Below are positions 8,189 through 16,300 of a stretch of DNA of 42,720 nucleotides, piece by piece. Source of the DNA: a virus. The translations under genes were made by a program, and so were the position numbers. The DNA is taken from positions 1 through 42,720 of the IMG/VR virus record IMGVR_UViG_3300035168_000068, one strand, 5' to 3'. The notes below the pieces were generated by a model that did no database searches, was not told the origin of the DNA, and saw nothing but the letters and a program-made list of their open reading frames with translations. Position 1 is the first letter of the stretch, and every line of letters starts with the position of its first letter.

Positions 8189-8610
8189 GAGATTTCGTTT
8201 AGCAGCTTCTCGGCGATATGTTTGGCTTCTTGAAGGTCTGAAACACCGCTTCCGCTCAGGTTATACAGAGTCACCAGATGAATGATTGCCGCCTGCTCAC
8301 CTTCAAAACCATTGACCCAGCAGAAGTTGGCTGGGGTAGTGGGTAAGGAATGCCGGTCAATAAAGCTTGAATAACTTGGATAACCCATGTTGACTTGGTC
8401 GATCAGAATATCCAGCTCGTGAATAATCTTGCGAATGTCCTCGGTGCCCTTTTCAGTCGGCTGGTTGTAACGGGCTATGCGCTTGATCACGCAGCCGGCA
8501 ATAAAGCCGATGTTGTTCTGGTGGATGTACTCAATCGGCTGGATGGCGAAGTTTTTGTAATGATCGCCGCCGATTTGGATGTCGAGTGGATTGGTTTTTG
8601 CCAATGTCAT
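8185..8610 (-). CDS. DUF3310 (SaV-like) protein (141 aa)
   Basis: Residues 10-75 carry the family pattern: IGGDHYKNFAIQPIEYIHQN, then GFIAGCVIKRIARYNQ and GTEDIRKIIHELDIL. DUF3310 proteins are widespread in phage replication modules and may interact with nucleotides or nucleotide kinases; no function is firmly assigned. The C-terminal half (75-141) is an extension without recognisable motifs. It overlaps both neighbours by four bases. Confidence 0.85.
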   Translation of the reverse strand: MTLAKTNPLDIQIGGDHYKNFAIQPIEYIHQNNIGFIAGCVIKRIARYNQPTEKGTEDIRKIIHELDILIDQVNMGYPSYSSFIDRHSLPTTPANFCWVNGFEGEQAAIIHLVTLYNLSGSGVSDLQEAKHIAEKLLNEIS

Positions 8611-8981
8611 GCCATGTCCTCCGGTTTTCTGTATAGCGGGCTATGTCTATCGATAGTCCCAGGCATGGCAATCACTACCAGTACAGGAGCCTCTCCTGCC
8701 TTTGTGATCCGGGCAAACATATGACCTTCAGGCGGTTTACATTTTGTAATGCTTTCTTTAAAAGCCGCTTCGACTGCATCTTCATTACTGCAACCATCAA
8801 TTTTCAGTTCCGTAATGCGGTCGCATAACTCATCGTGATCACCTTCATTTACATTGATGCAGACTCCAATCCATTCGCATTTCCAGCCGTCGCCAATTTC
8901 CGGATGCTGATCTTTAATGCGTGCCATGAAGCCAGGAAATGCAAAAGGAAATTCTTCTTTTTCTTGATTATTCTGTGTCAT
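8607..8981 (-). CDS. Hypothetical early protein (124 aa)
   Basis: No family recognised. The protein is acidic, soluble and rich in conserved-looking aromatic and glycine positions (PEIGDGWKCEWIGVCINVNE). Stop and start overlap those of the neighbours (ATGA type) on both sides, so translation is coupled within the early operon. Confidence 0.65.
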   Translation of the reverse strand: MTQNNQEKEEFPFAFPGFMARIKDQHPEIGDGWKCEWIGVCINVNEGDHDELCDRITELKIDGCSNEDAVEAAFKESITKCKPPEGHMFARITKAGEAPVLVVIAMPGTIDRHSPLYRKPEDMA

Positions 8982-9313
8982 CGTATTAACCCCAAGTCTC
9001 TACATACACTGGTTGGCAACTCCACTTTCACTGTGTAGCCAAACGCCGCTTTAAGCGCCAATAAGTTCGGATCTTCGCTTAGCATTTTTGCCAGTTCAGG
9101 CCGGTTGGCTTGTATCCAATCCCATACCGGCTTTCTTTTTGCTTGCGGCAGTCCAGAAAGGTTAACCTCTATGCATTCTTCGGTTTCCTGATATAACCCG
9201 GCCTTCGAGGACGCGTCAGATTCAACGATTTCCGGTTCAGCAAACCAATAGCATTTTCTGAACCTGCCGGTCCTGATAGGCTGTTTTTGGCTGTTTGCTG
9301 CATCATGTTTCAT
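8978..9313 (-). CDS. Hypothetical early protein (111 aa)
   Basis: Not recognised. The N-terminus is basic and the C-terminus contains a helical segment (KPVWDWIQANRPELAKML). No membrane segment or signal peptide is visible. It overlaps the next gene by four bases and abuts the preceding one. Confidence 0.6.
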   Translation of the reverse strand: MKHDAANSQKQPIRTGRFRKCYWFAEPEIVESDASSKAGLYQETEECIEVNLSGLPQAKRKPVWDWIQANRPELAKMLSEDPNLLALKAAFGYTVKVELPTSVCRDLGLIR

Positions 9314-9525
9314 TACTCCACCTCCTTATAAGTACGCAGAAATTCCAGAGCGTCTGTGGCCGCCATTTGTCGCCTTTCCCCGGCACTGTTATCACTGTTA
9401 ACAGGCATCACAGTGATAACTTCATTTTTGTACGGCTTTCTGTTTGTCCACCGTTCCAGTTCCTCTATGGTTTCAAAGGGATATTGCCGGCAGCCTGTTT
9501 GCTTTCTCCATACCAAAGCAATCAT
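9313..9525 (-). CDS. Hypothetical small early protein (70 aa)
   Basis: Not recognised. The sequence has aromatic and basic residues in the first half (QYPFETIEELERWTNRKPY) and a helical end. It is translationally linked to both neighbours. Its reality rests on the unbroken chain of overlapping start and stop codons in this operon. Confidence 0.55.
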   Translation of the reverse strand: MIALVWRKQTGCRQYPFETIEELERWTNRKPYKNEVITVMPVNSDNSAGERRQMAATDALEFLRTYKEVE

Positions 9526-9755
9526 GAACGCCCTCCTATTTCTTTAACTTGTAAAATCCGCCGAGCTACCTTGACTGCGTGGCTGTAGGCGCCAATCAGC
9601 GTATAGTCGTTATCCATGCAGACCATGCCGATGCGGACGCAGGCATTGACGTAATTGACGCTTAATCCCATCTTCGTGATGGAATCGGCTATTCGAATCG
9701 CGAGCCGGGCTTTTCTCTCGCCGTTTGGTATGGGTAGTGAAGTCACAAGTGCCAT
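9522..9755 (-). CDS. Hypothetical small early protein (77 aa)
   Basis: Not recognised. The protein is predicted to be helical with two cysteines (NACVRIGMVCMDND), and no membrane segment is obvious. It overlaps the recombinase stop at one end and the next gene at the other, within the early operon. Confidence 0.55.
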   Translation of the reverse strand: MALVTSLPIPNGERKARLAIRIADSITKMGLSVNYVNACVRIGMVCMDNDYTLIGAYSHAVKVARRILQVKEIGGRS

Positions 9756-10363
9756 TAGCCCACCTCCTGCATAGTGTTCTGCAACGTTGTTTTATCCGGC
9801 TGGGTGTAAATCGCCGTACTGTTGATGTTTTTGTGAAGAAGAACCGCCATAGCCACGCCGCGCGGGTCTTTAGCCGTACTGTTATGCATAATGCGCATGG
9901 CCAGCGTATGCCGGAGCCAATGCGGACTAAAACCGGTTAAACCTGCCAACTTTCCCCACTTTTTGGCCTGATGTTGTAAGGATCGTTTGCTCATGCCCTT
10001 ATGCTCGCGACTCATAACCAGCGCCCCGTCGGTTTGCTCAGCGTGTCCCAGTTCCCGCCGCACCTTTAGCAGCAGCTTTAGAGCTTTTTCGGCCTGTTTG
10101 CCCAGGTAAATTTTTCCGGAGACATTGCCTTTGTTGATTTCGCCGCGAATGGTTAAGTGTTTCTCGGATAGCGCCTCTATGGCATCGCCCACCGTGAGCC
10201 CCGCCAGTGCGCCGACACGTATCCCGGTCGAGCGTAACAGCAGCATCCAAGCGTAATCACGCTGTGCCAGAATGCCGCTGTGTGATCTAACAGTTGCAAA
10301 AAGCCGCTTTTCTTCCTGCGGGGTCAAAAAGCGTTCCATGATTTTGCGGTCGAGTGCGCTCAT
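9755..10363 (-). CDS. Short tyrosine recombinase, catalytic domain only (202 aa)
   Basis: All active-site residues of the tyrosine recombinase fold are visible: Arg49 in GIRVGALAGL, Lys78, His148 and Arg151 in HWLRH, His177 in LLHKN and Tyr186 in AIYTQ. The protein has no N-terminal core-binding domain. At about 200 aa it has the size of FimB/FimE-type invertases rather than of phage integrases. It sits in the middle of the early operon, away from the attachment sites, with its start overlapping the stop of a 51-codon gene. It could act in inversion, dimer resolution or recombination of replicating phage DNA; no target site is identified. Confidence 0.85.
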   Translation of the reverse strand: MSALDRKIMERFLTPQEEKRLFATVRSHSGILAQRDYAWMLLLRSTGIRVGALAGLTVGDAIEALSEKHLTIRGEINKGNVSGKIYLGKQAEKALKLLLKVRRELGHAEQTDGALVMSREHKGMSKRSLQHQAKKWGKLAGLTGFSPHWLRHTLAMRIMHNSTAKDPRGVAMAVLLHKNINSTAIYTQPDKTTLQNTMQEVG

Positions 10364-10515
10364 AGATAGCTCCTCTCAAAATCAAGCTCTTCATTACTCA
10401 GCGGTTTAGAATTGTTCAGCTCATTAAGTAATGCATTCTTGAGATTGTATTGATCGATCTCGACTGTGAGCTCGGATTTATTGCTGTCAGGCATTCCAGT
10501 GTTAAAATTGTCCAT
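10360..10515 (-). CDS. Hypothetical small protein (51 aa)
   Basis: The short reading frame begins MDNFNTGMPDSNKSE and ends NEELDFERSYL. Its TGA overlaps the ATG of the short recombinase (ATGA), and it begins 10 bp after the stop of the next upstream gene, filling a gap in the operon exactly. No domain is recognised. The composition is acidic and asparagine-rich. Coupling to the recombinase suggests it might be a partner or leader peptide. Confidence 0.5.
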   Translation of the reverse strand: MDNFNTGMPDSNKSELTVEIDQYNLKNALLNELNNSKPLSNEELDFERSYL

Positions 10516-10524
10516 GTCATCCCC

Positions 10525-10866
10525 CTACGCAGCCCAGCGCCAGCGGCTCTTTACGTTGTAGCTATCCCATTGCCGCCACAACTTATCAAACAACTTGTCA
10601 CCGTCAGTGATTAGGATGTGCGGCTCAACATTTAGTTCTACACGCCCCCTGATTACCGTCAGCGCATCGCTGTACAGCTGCTCATCTAATAGACAAAGAT
10701 CAGTAATATCTAACTGAAATTCTGAGCCGTTATAGGCGCTAAGGAGCACTTGGGCGCAAACGCGTGAGCCGCCGCAATCCATCTGGGCAAATTTCAGCAG
10801 ATTAAGAACAGAACTCGCGTACTTCTCGGGAGTGACGGGCGGGTTTAGGTGCAATTGATTAGCCAT
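10525..10866 (-). CDS. DUF7673-like hypothetical protein (113 aa)
   Basis: Residues 17-60 (VLNLLKFAQMDCGGSRVCAQ, then LLSAYNG and LDITDLCLLDEQL) resemble a family of small phage and plasmid proteins with the pattern 'G-Q/G-S-x-x-V-A-x-hLLshhN...hDL'. The assignment is from memory of the pattern and is tentative. No catalytic residues can be named. The start has ATG with the next upstream gene's stop overlapping it. Confidence 0.55.
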   Translation of the reverse strand: MANQLHLNPPVTPEKYASSVLNLLKFAQMDCGGSRVCAQVLLSAYNGSEFQLDITDLCLLDEQLYSDALTVIRGRVELNVEPHILITDGDKLFDKLWRQWDSYNVKSRWRWAA

Positions 10867-10987
10867 TTTTCATCCCCTCTAAAAAATCATTGATTGGATT
10901 AGTGCCATCCGTGGATGGTTTAGGTTTACCCTCGTATTCCTTTCCGCAAACAGAACATTTATAAAGCCCACGCTCACTAATCCTCAT
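10859..10987 (-). CDS. Small protein with single CxxC knuckle (42 aa)
   Basis: This short frame reads MRISERGLYKCSVCGKEYEG and then a polar tail ending FLEGMKNG. Cys11 and Cys14 form one CxxC pair, half of a zinc ribbon. It has AGGG eight bases before the ATG and its stop overlaps the start region of the following gene, so it is probably translated. Function unknown. Confidence 0.55.
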   Translation of the reverse strand: MRISERGLYKCSVCGKEYEGKPKPSTDGTNPINDFLEGMKNG

Positions 10988-11038
10988 GTGCGTACCCTGT
11001 CTTGTTATTTTTGCTGTCGAAGTCACGAAGTTTTTTTG

Positions 11039-11058
11039 AAAAACATAAGTATGTTTTT
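11039..11058. promoter_or_regulatory. AT-rich palindrome downstream of the CII-like gene
   Basis: AAAAACATA-AG-TATGTTTTT is a perfect inverted repeat 10 bp beyond the CII-like stop codon. It could be a protein-binding operator or a weak terminator (A/T-only stem apart from one G-C pair per arm). Its similarity to the palindrome at 11533-11548, which has arms AAAACA/TGTTTT, favours a shared binding protein. Confidence 0.35.
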
Positions 11059-11067
11059 TTGCATGGC

Positions 11068-11517
11068 TCAGTCATCGATCAACGCCTCCATCCGGTTCAA
11101 GAACTCCAGTCCAGTGCTGACCGCTTGGAAAAACTCCTTTCGTACCGATTGAAACTCTTTGCGCGTTACCCGTTGATCGTTCAGCGCCTCCGCAATCACG
11201 ACAGAGGTTGTGCCGATTTCAGAATGGTAGTTAGCATAAGCCGTTAGAATCTCCAGATCGCTAACGCCTTCAAAGTCGCCCAGCGGCACAATGGCATGGT
11301 TCAGCACCAGCGCTTCAGCAGCCAGCAACCGAAAATCTTGCGTAGTGTTTTGGATGGCGACGGCTTCTTTAACCGTCAGGTGATGATTTTCCATGGCAGG
11401 ATTAGCTTTGTTGGCCAACGTGCCTGGATTCATATTGACCAGCGGCGCTAACCGTGCAGCGCCGCCTTTTTGGTCATGTATAAGGCCATAAATGGCCTCG
11501 TCTATAGAGTCAAACAT
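11068..11517 (-). CDS. CII-like phage regulatory protein (Phage_CP76 family, 149 aa)
   Basis: The pattern IDEAIYGLIHDQKGGAARLA, then NPGTLANKANP and HHLTVKEAVAIQNTTQDFRLL, is that of the phage regulatory CII/CP76 family, which carries a helix-turn-helix for DNA binding. Such proteins steer the lysis-lysogeny choice. An upstream in-frame ATG at 11571 exists, but the start at 11517 is preferred because CCGAGG lies six bases before it and the family domain begins there. The gene is the second of the early leftward unit after the ribbon-helix-helix gene, matching a cII position. Confidence 0.82.
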   Translation of the reverse strand: MFDSIDEAIYGLIHDQKGGAARLAPLVNMNPGTLANKANPAMENHHLTVKEAVAIQNTTQDFRLLAAEALVLNHAIVPLGDFEGVSDLEILTAYANYHSEIGTTSVVIAEALNDQRVTRKEFQSVRKEFFQAVSTGLEFLNRMEALIDD

Positions 11518-11532
11518 GTGAAACCTCGGCTC

Positions 11533-11598
11533 AAAACAACATTGTTTTTTACTCAAGGCGCTGGTTAACATAATAGCGAGTCGTGTAGACTTGCTATT
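11533..11598. promoter_or_regulatory. Two inverted repeats ahead of the CII-like gene
   Basis: AAAACAA-CA-TTGTTTT (11533-11548) is a perfect palindrome 16 bp before the CII-like start. A longer one, AATAGC-G-AGTC-gtgta-GACT-T-GCTATT, occupies 11572-11598. The first looks like an operator. The second could be an operator or an RNA hairpin in the leader. Neither is followed by a clear T run on the minus strand. Confidence 0.4.
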
Positions 11599-11687
11599 GA
11601 GGGACGTCAGAAGGTATGTTACAAAACCAGTGCCTCATCAGTACTGTCAGCAGTTGGCGCTGTTGGCAGTACGCTTTTAACTTTTTT

Positions 11688-11903
11688 CTATTTTTTCTCC
11701 GATTCCCCCTCCTTTTCGTTATTTTTGGATTCTTCCAAGGCCAGCTGCCGTTCAATAAGTACAGCGCACTGAGGCCCAAGCGATCTGTGCTCGCACTTGC
11801 TACGCTCCTTAATTTTTCTATACAAATCATCCGGCAGACGGACGCTAATGGCTTGGCGATTCCTGATCAAGTCATTGGAATCTGTGACTGGCTTTGTGTT
11901 CAT
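11688..11903 (-). CDS. Ribbon-helix-helix DNA-binding protein (Arc/CopG type, 71 aa)
   Basis: Residues 19-58 (from AISVRLPDDLYRKIKERSKC to VLIERQLAL) form a beta-strand and two helices typical of Arc/CopG repressors. The ATG at 11903 is chosen over 11930 because GAGG lies six bases upstream. It is the first gene of the early unit, opposite the CI-like repressor, so it occupies the cro/cII-type position. After the TAG stop, which interrupts a run of lysine codons, the same frame stays open for 22 more codons to a TAA near 11619; the shorter form may be a truncation. Confidence 0.78.
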   Translation of the reverse strand: MNTKPVTDSNDLIRNRQAISVRLPDDLYRKIKERSKCEHRSLGPQCAVLIERQLALEESKNNEKEGESEKK

Positions 11904-11941
11904 GTGTACCTCGTTGTTGTAAAATGTCAAAATGTGTACAC

Positions 11942-11991
11942 AGTATTTAGCAGAAATATATGCTAGTCAAATTATTTAGCAGAAATATATG
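11942..11991. promoter_or_regulatory. Repressor/early promoter region with twin operators
   Basis: The 19-mer TATTTAGCAGAAATATATG occurs at 11944-11962 and 11973-11991. Its core TATTT-agcag-AAATA is a dyad, as expected for a dimeric repressor, and the copies are 29 bp apart. On the minus strand TTGACT (11965-11970) and AATACT (11942-11947), 17 bp apart, make a plausible early promoter; the first operator covers its -10 and part of the spacer. The second operator's end is the ATG of the repressor gene. Confidence 0.75.
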
Positions 11992-12726
11992 ACGATAATT
12001 AATAGGCTCTTGAAATTAAAGGGCTCAAGGTCAGTACTGCAATGGGAAAGGGAGGCAGGAATTGCGCGCGGGAACCTTGATAGGGCAATCAAAGACGGCA
12101 AGCTGAGTGATGAAAATTTACGTAAGCTATGCAGATGGGAAAATGCACGGGCAGATTGGTTATTGTTCGGCAGTGGATCACCGTATCAAATCGCTGGTTT
12201 TTCTACCGACCATGATCTTGCCGAGCGTATTTGCGCACACCACACAGATGCCGCCGCTGACTGGTCGCTGACAGTTATTTACCGGGAATCTGACCAACTG
12301 CCGATGGCCGTAGTCATGACAATGCCGGGGCAATATCCGGGCAAAGATGAATCAATGATCGATTACACCATCCTTGAAGTGCTTCTAGGCCAAATCGGTC
12401 CTTATACCTGTGAAGCCATCAAACGCGATAGCTGGAGAAGACGCCAGCAGATAATGCTTGATGATGAGGTTGTGAAAAAATTATTCGACGGCAACATCGG
12501 CACCTATGCGCTGACCGCAGACCCCAACTACTTAAAAGCCGCCGTGCCATTGGACGATAAGACGTTAACCGAGCTCGCCAGCAATATAACGGAGAGCCCA
12601 GGAAGCTATACCGTACCGCTCACCCCGCCTGAACAACGCCTTTTAAATACTTACCGAGCCCTTCCTGGCGATGATCGCAACCGGCTGCTTGCAATCGCCG
12701 CCACACTAAAAGAATTTTCACAGTAG
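11989..12726 (+). CDS. CI-like prophage repressor (245 aa)
   Basis: This is the lysogeny repressor candidate and the only plus-strand gene in the core of the prophage. Residues 1-60 look like a CI-type helix-turn-helix domain that ends WLLFGSGSPYQI, a phrase common at the end of such domains. The middle and the C-terminus (LTPPEQRLLNTYRALPGDD) are typical of phage repressor-like regulators; no S24 Ser-Lys autoproteolysis motif is evident. It diverges from the early genes, with operator repeats between them. The ATG at 11989 lacks a Shine-Dalgarno sequence and lies in an operator, so a leaderless message is possible. Its 3' end overlaps the last late gene by nine bases, on opposite strands. 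Confidence 0.85.
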   Translation: MTIINRLLKLKGSRSVLQWEREAGIARGNLDRAIKDGKLSDENLRKLCRWENARADWLLFGSGSPYQIAGFSTDHDLAERICAHHTDAAADWSLTVIYRESDQLPMAVVMTMPGQYPGKDESMIDYTILEVLLGQIGPYTCEAIKRDSWRRRQQIMLDDEVVKKLFDGNIGTYALTADPNYLKAAVPLDDKTLTELASNITESPGSYTVPLTPPEQRLLNTYRALPGDDRNRLLAIAATLKEFSQ

Positions 12727-13332
12727 CGCTATTGCCGACTGAAAAGCCAGCTCCGCAACACTTATTCCTGTTTCGCTGGTCGCGTCGTCAATTGCGCGTT
12801 TGGCGGCTAACCTGTGCCCCTCTATCTGTGCGCCGACAACTGTCCATTGTTCCGCCATGAAAACAATCAAATCGGCCACGACTGCTGGGCTTGAGCCTGT
12901 CTGAATAGCCTCTTGGTCTATCCACGGATACGGCGAGGCATCTGCCGGGTAACCGGCGGCGATGTAGGCGTTCGCACTGTCCAGTTTGGCAGAATACGTT
13001 AATTGCTGTCCTGGAGCGTCGGTTATATATTTCAGTCTGACGATGCCCGCTTGTCGGTCGATTTCGGCCATTGCCTCAGATTGCAGCTGCTGCAATGTTT
13101 TTACAACCGGAGCGACCTGGATTTCATAATTTGCGCGGTCAAGCGGTTCGCCGGTGTAGACAGTCGAGAGCTTTAAAAGGTGGTTGTCGGTGACCGATTG
13201 AATACTGAACACTAGCCCGCCCAGGATCAATTGATCGTTGCTTTTGACGTAAGTCAGCCAGCGCGTACCAAAGCCCTCGACCACATCGGACCCGGTGCTG
13301 ATAGATATGTATCCAGCCTCATATTTTTTCAT
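12718..13332 (-). CDS. Tail-associated protein after gpJ (204 aa)
   Basis: Likely a tail-tip or fibre accessory protein. Residues 1-65 are beta-rich with the phrase GSDVVEGFGTRWLTYVKSND, seen in small phage tail proteins. The C-terminal part (about 110-200) is helical, with SANAYIAAGYPADASPYPWI, and resembles C-termini of DUF4376/tail proteins. It starts immediately after the J-like gene and is the last gene of the late unit, converging on the repressor. Host-range function is inferred from position. Confidence 0.65.
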   Translation of the reverse strand: MKKYEAGYISISTGSDVVEGFGTRWLTYVKSNDQLILGGLVFSIQSVTDNHLLKLSTVYTGEPLDRANYEIQVAPVVKTLQQLQSEAMAEIDRQAGIVRLKYITDAPGQQLTYSAKLDSANAYIAAGYPADASPYPWIDQEAIQTGSSPAVVADLIVFMAEQWTVVGAQIEGHRLAAKRAIDDATSETGISVAELAFQSAIALL

Positions 13333-16300
13333 TAATCACCTATTGCGATGTAGTTTAGCGAACCGGTAGCGATGGCTGTCGATCCTGCGATATTCCAGGC
13401 GTAACCCTGAAAAGTGAAATTGTTAGCAGATATTGACGAGTTAACCTGCAATTGCCTTAATTTTATAATCGCAGTGGGGTTATTTATGATCATGCGTCCT
13501 ACGAAACCACCAGTCGCCGCCAAAATATCTACGCGCGCGTGCCACCACGTCGACACATACGCTGCTGTGCTCACATCTCCGGTTGAGGCACTGCCGGCAG
13601 TCACTGTTGTAGAATCCAGTGTATCAACTACATAATTAACCCCGTTATTGCCATACGCCACGCCACTAGAAACTAAAGAACCACCCGCCAGCGCGGTATT
13701 TCCGTGGCTCCATTGGACTGAATAATTGATCGCGTATATCGACCAGCCAGATGGTGGCGAGTATGCCGCACCTGTGAGTGTTACGGGGTTGATATAAGTC
13801 CCGTCGCCAGCTATCCTGGCTTCAACCGATGCGCCATTACTGGCAACTGTATTCTGCGCATAATCATAAACATCCCCACCCAAGGAATAAGACGAGCCGT
13901 TGGTGTCATAAGCATAGAAATACACCCGAATAATCGTTGTCCCTGCGGGAATATTGGTGGCTACTGAATCGGTTATCGATTGCCCATGTTCGGCGGCGGA
14001 CAGGCTTCTTGATTTAACAGTCAAATCAGTCCAAACAAGCCCGTCCCAGCCCTGAACTCGCCACTCGACAGTCCTATACAAATAACCGTATGTTGATACC
14101 CCATTGCCGCGCACACTACTAAATTGCACGCTCACCGTTGCTGAAACAGTATTGTTCGGCAACGTGCTCTGGCTTGAATACCAGACAGGTCCGTTTACAG
14201 CCCCCGAGTTCGAGGCCACGACATTATTGCCGGAGCTGGACGCATAAGTCAGCTCTGCTACTGCATCGAATTTCCACCGTTTTGACCCTGGCGACGTTTC
14301 CACAAGATTGTCAGCTCTAATTTGCCATGCTTGACTTGAACTTGAATTAGCCGCGTCATAACTGCCCAAACCATTTGGCGACACCCATAATCTAGGCTGA
14401 GAATCCCAATATCCAGGGAGTATGACTGTAGTGCCGCTCTCTGCAACGTCGCGCTCAACCCGCTGAACGCTTTTGTAATTGATATAAGCGCCGCCTCGAT
14501 AGCGCTGGAACGACAGCCCGCCCCCAGTCAATATAGCAAAATCACGGTTCGCGATAGTGTCATCGCCATCATAGACAATAAAACTGCCGTCACCATTAAT
14601 GACAGCATTACCGTTGCCGATAGTAACTACTTCGGTTGCCGACAGGCGGCCAGATTTGATCTGATCTGCCGACAGGTCCCCCGTAACAACTACGTCGGCA
14701 TCCATTAAAATAGCCGGTGCTCCGTTGTGAGTACCAATGATAAAGGGCGCTACTTCAGTGTCATTCAATTTCACTGCAAAGGTATCAGCCTCAAATACCA
14801 GTGGCGTAGCGGCCGGATCATTTAATGCTGTTTGCAGCGATGCCTTAATTGCGGCCGGGTCCGGAGTCGACACACTGACAATTGTTTTGGTGTACTCGGT
14901 AGCTCCCAGCGTATAGTCATCCGCGCCGCCAAACGCGTCATAAGTGGCCAAGCGTAAAAAATACGGGGTATTTTCGAGCAAATCCGGCAAGGTGATCGTG
15001 ACATCTGAGCCGATGTAAATATGACTGCCCGGCAACGGCGTAAACCCGGAAACGGTGCTTAAAAACACAATCACGCCCACCCAGTCATTGTCGGGCGGAC
15101 GAAGGTAGTTAATGATTAGCGATTTGTAGCCGGCATATACATCGACATTGTTAACCAGCAATTCCGGCGGCGCAGGGTTTGATACCGTCAAAGCGGCCGG
15201 GATGCTGTAGCGACCGTAATAATCCCGCGCTCTTACTTTTACCGTAACCGCCCGCCGTGGCCCGCCGTCTTCAATGTTTTTTTCAAATGTATAGGCGTAG
15301 GCTGATTCGGTGACAAAGTCGGTACGCAACAACACTGGAATCACCGAGCTGGTGTACACATCAACTTGATAATCTCTAAACCACGGCGACTGTCCACCGG
15401 CACCCGATGCGTAAGTATCTGAAAATCCTAACACCGTTAAGGCATTCGTGCCCCATACAAATTCAGCAATTCTCCCGGAAAACGCTGTGCCGCCCGCTTT
15501 AAGTGCCAAGCCGGTCACGCTGACCGACTCGACCGCGTACATCTCGCCCAGCAGATGTGTGATGCTGATCGAACTGGAATATTTCCCGGTGATGGTCACC
15601 GCGCTGAGGGTGATCTCATACGTCCCGGCAAGCGGGTTCATGATCCGGAATGATTGCCCTGTCACTTCCTGGTCGAATAGCGTGGCTCCGTTGTGTCGAT
15701 AGGTCAGATGATAGCCCCGTAATAATGGAGCGTTGCTGGCCGTCCAGCTAATGTCCATGTACCTGCGCAGGCCTTCCAGCGCCGTGTATACCCCCTCTTG
15801 CACCGTTAGACCTGACGGCGGTGTTACCGAGTTGACGATGTAAGGGTTAGCCGGGATGGGTTCCAGGTCGGCAATGTCGTCGATTTCCGCAAATTTAGAC
15901 ACATCGTATTGGGTTGCCGAAACCGTGTAAAAACCGTTGCTGCTGTCCTCGTTCTCGACAATACCTAAGACTCTGAATGTTTTGCCTATGGCTAACGGGT
16001 CGTAAACAATCCATTCCAACTCATGTTCAGGCGCCTCCGAAAATGCCGGGCTGACAGTAATAGCACTATGGGTGCCGGCAGAATTGGTAATGGCTTTGTC
16101 CCATACCTTGCCGTCATTACCGATAATTGCCAAGCGGTAGCCCACGCCGTTAGCCAACACTGCCGGCGCATCCAATTGAACGACGCTGTCGGTTGATCCT
16201 GTTGAAATTCGCCCGCCCATGCGCTTGCCGCCTGACCGCAACGGATCGGCGACGCGGATAATGTCGCCGGGTTTGTCGTTGATTCCGCCTAGTCCTGTCG

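Noticed and set aside
11594-11830. 78-aa minus-strand frame overlapping the ribbon-helix-helix gene
   Set aside because: It is out of frame with the recognised DNA-binding fold and lacks a ribosome-binding site.
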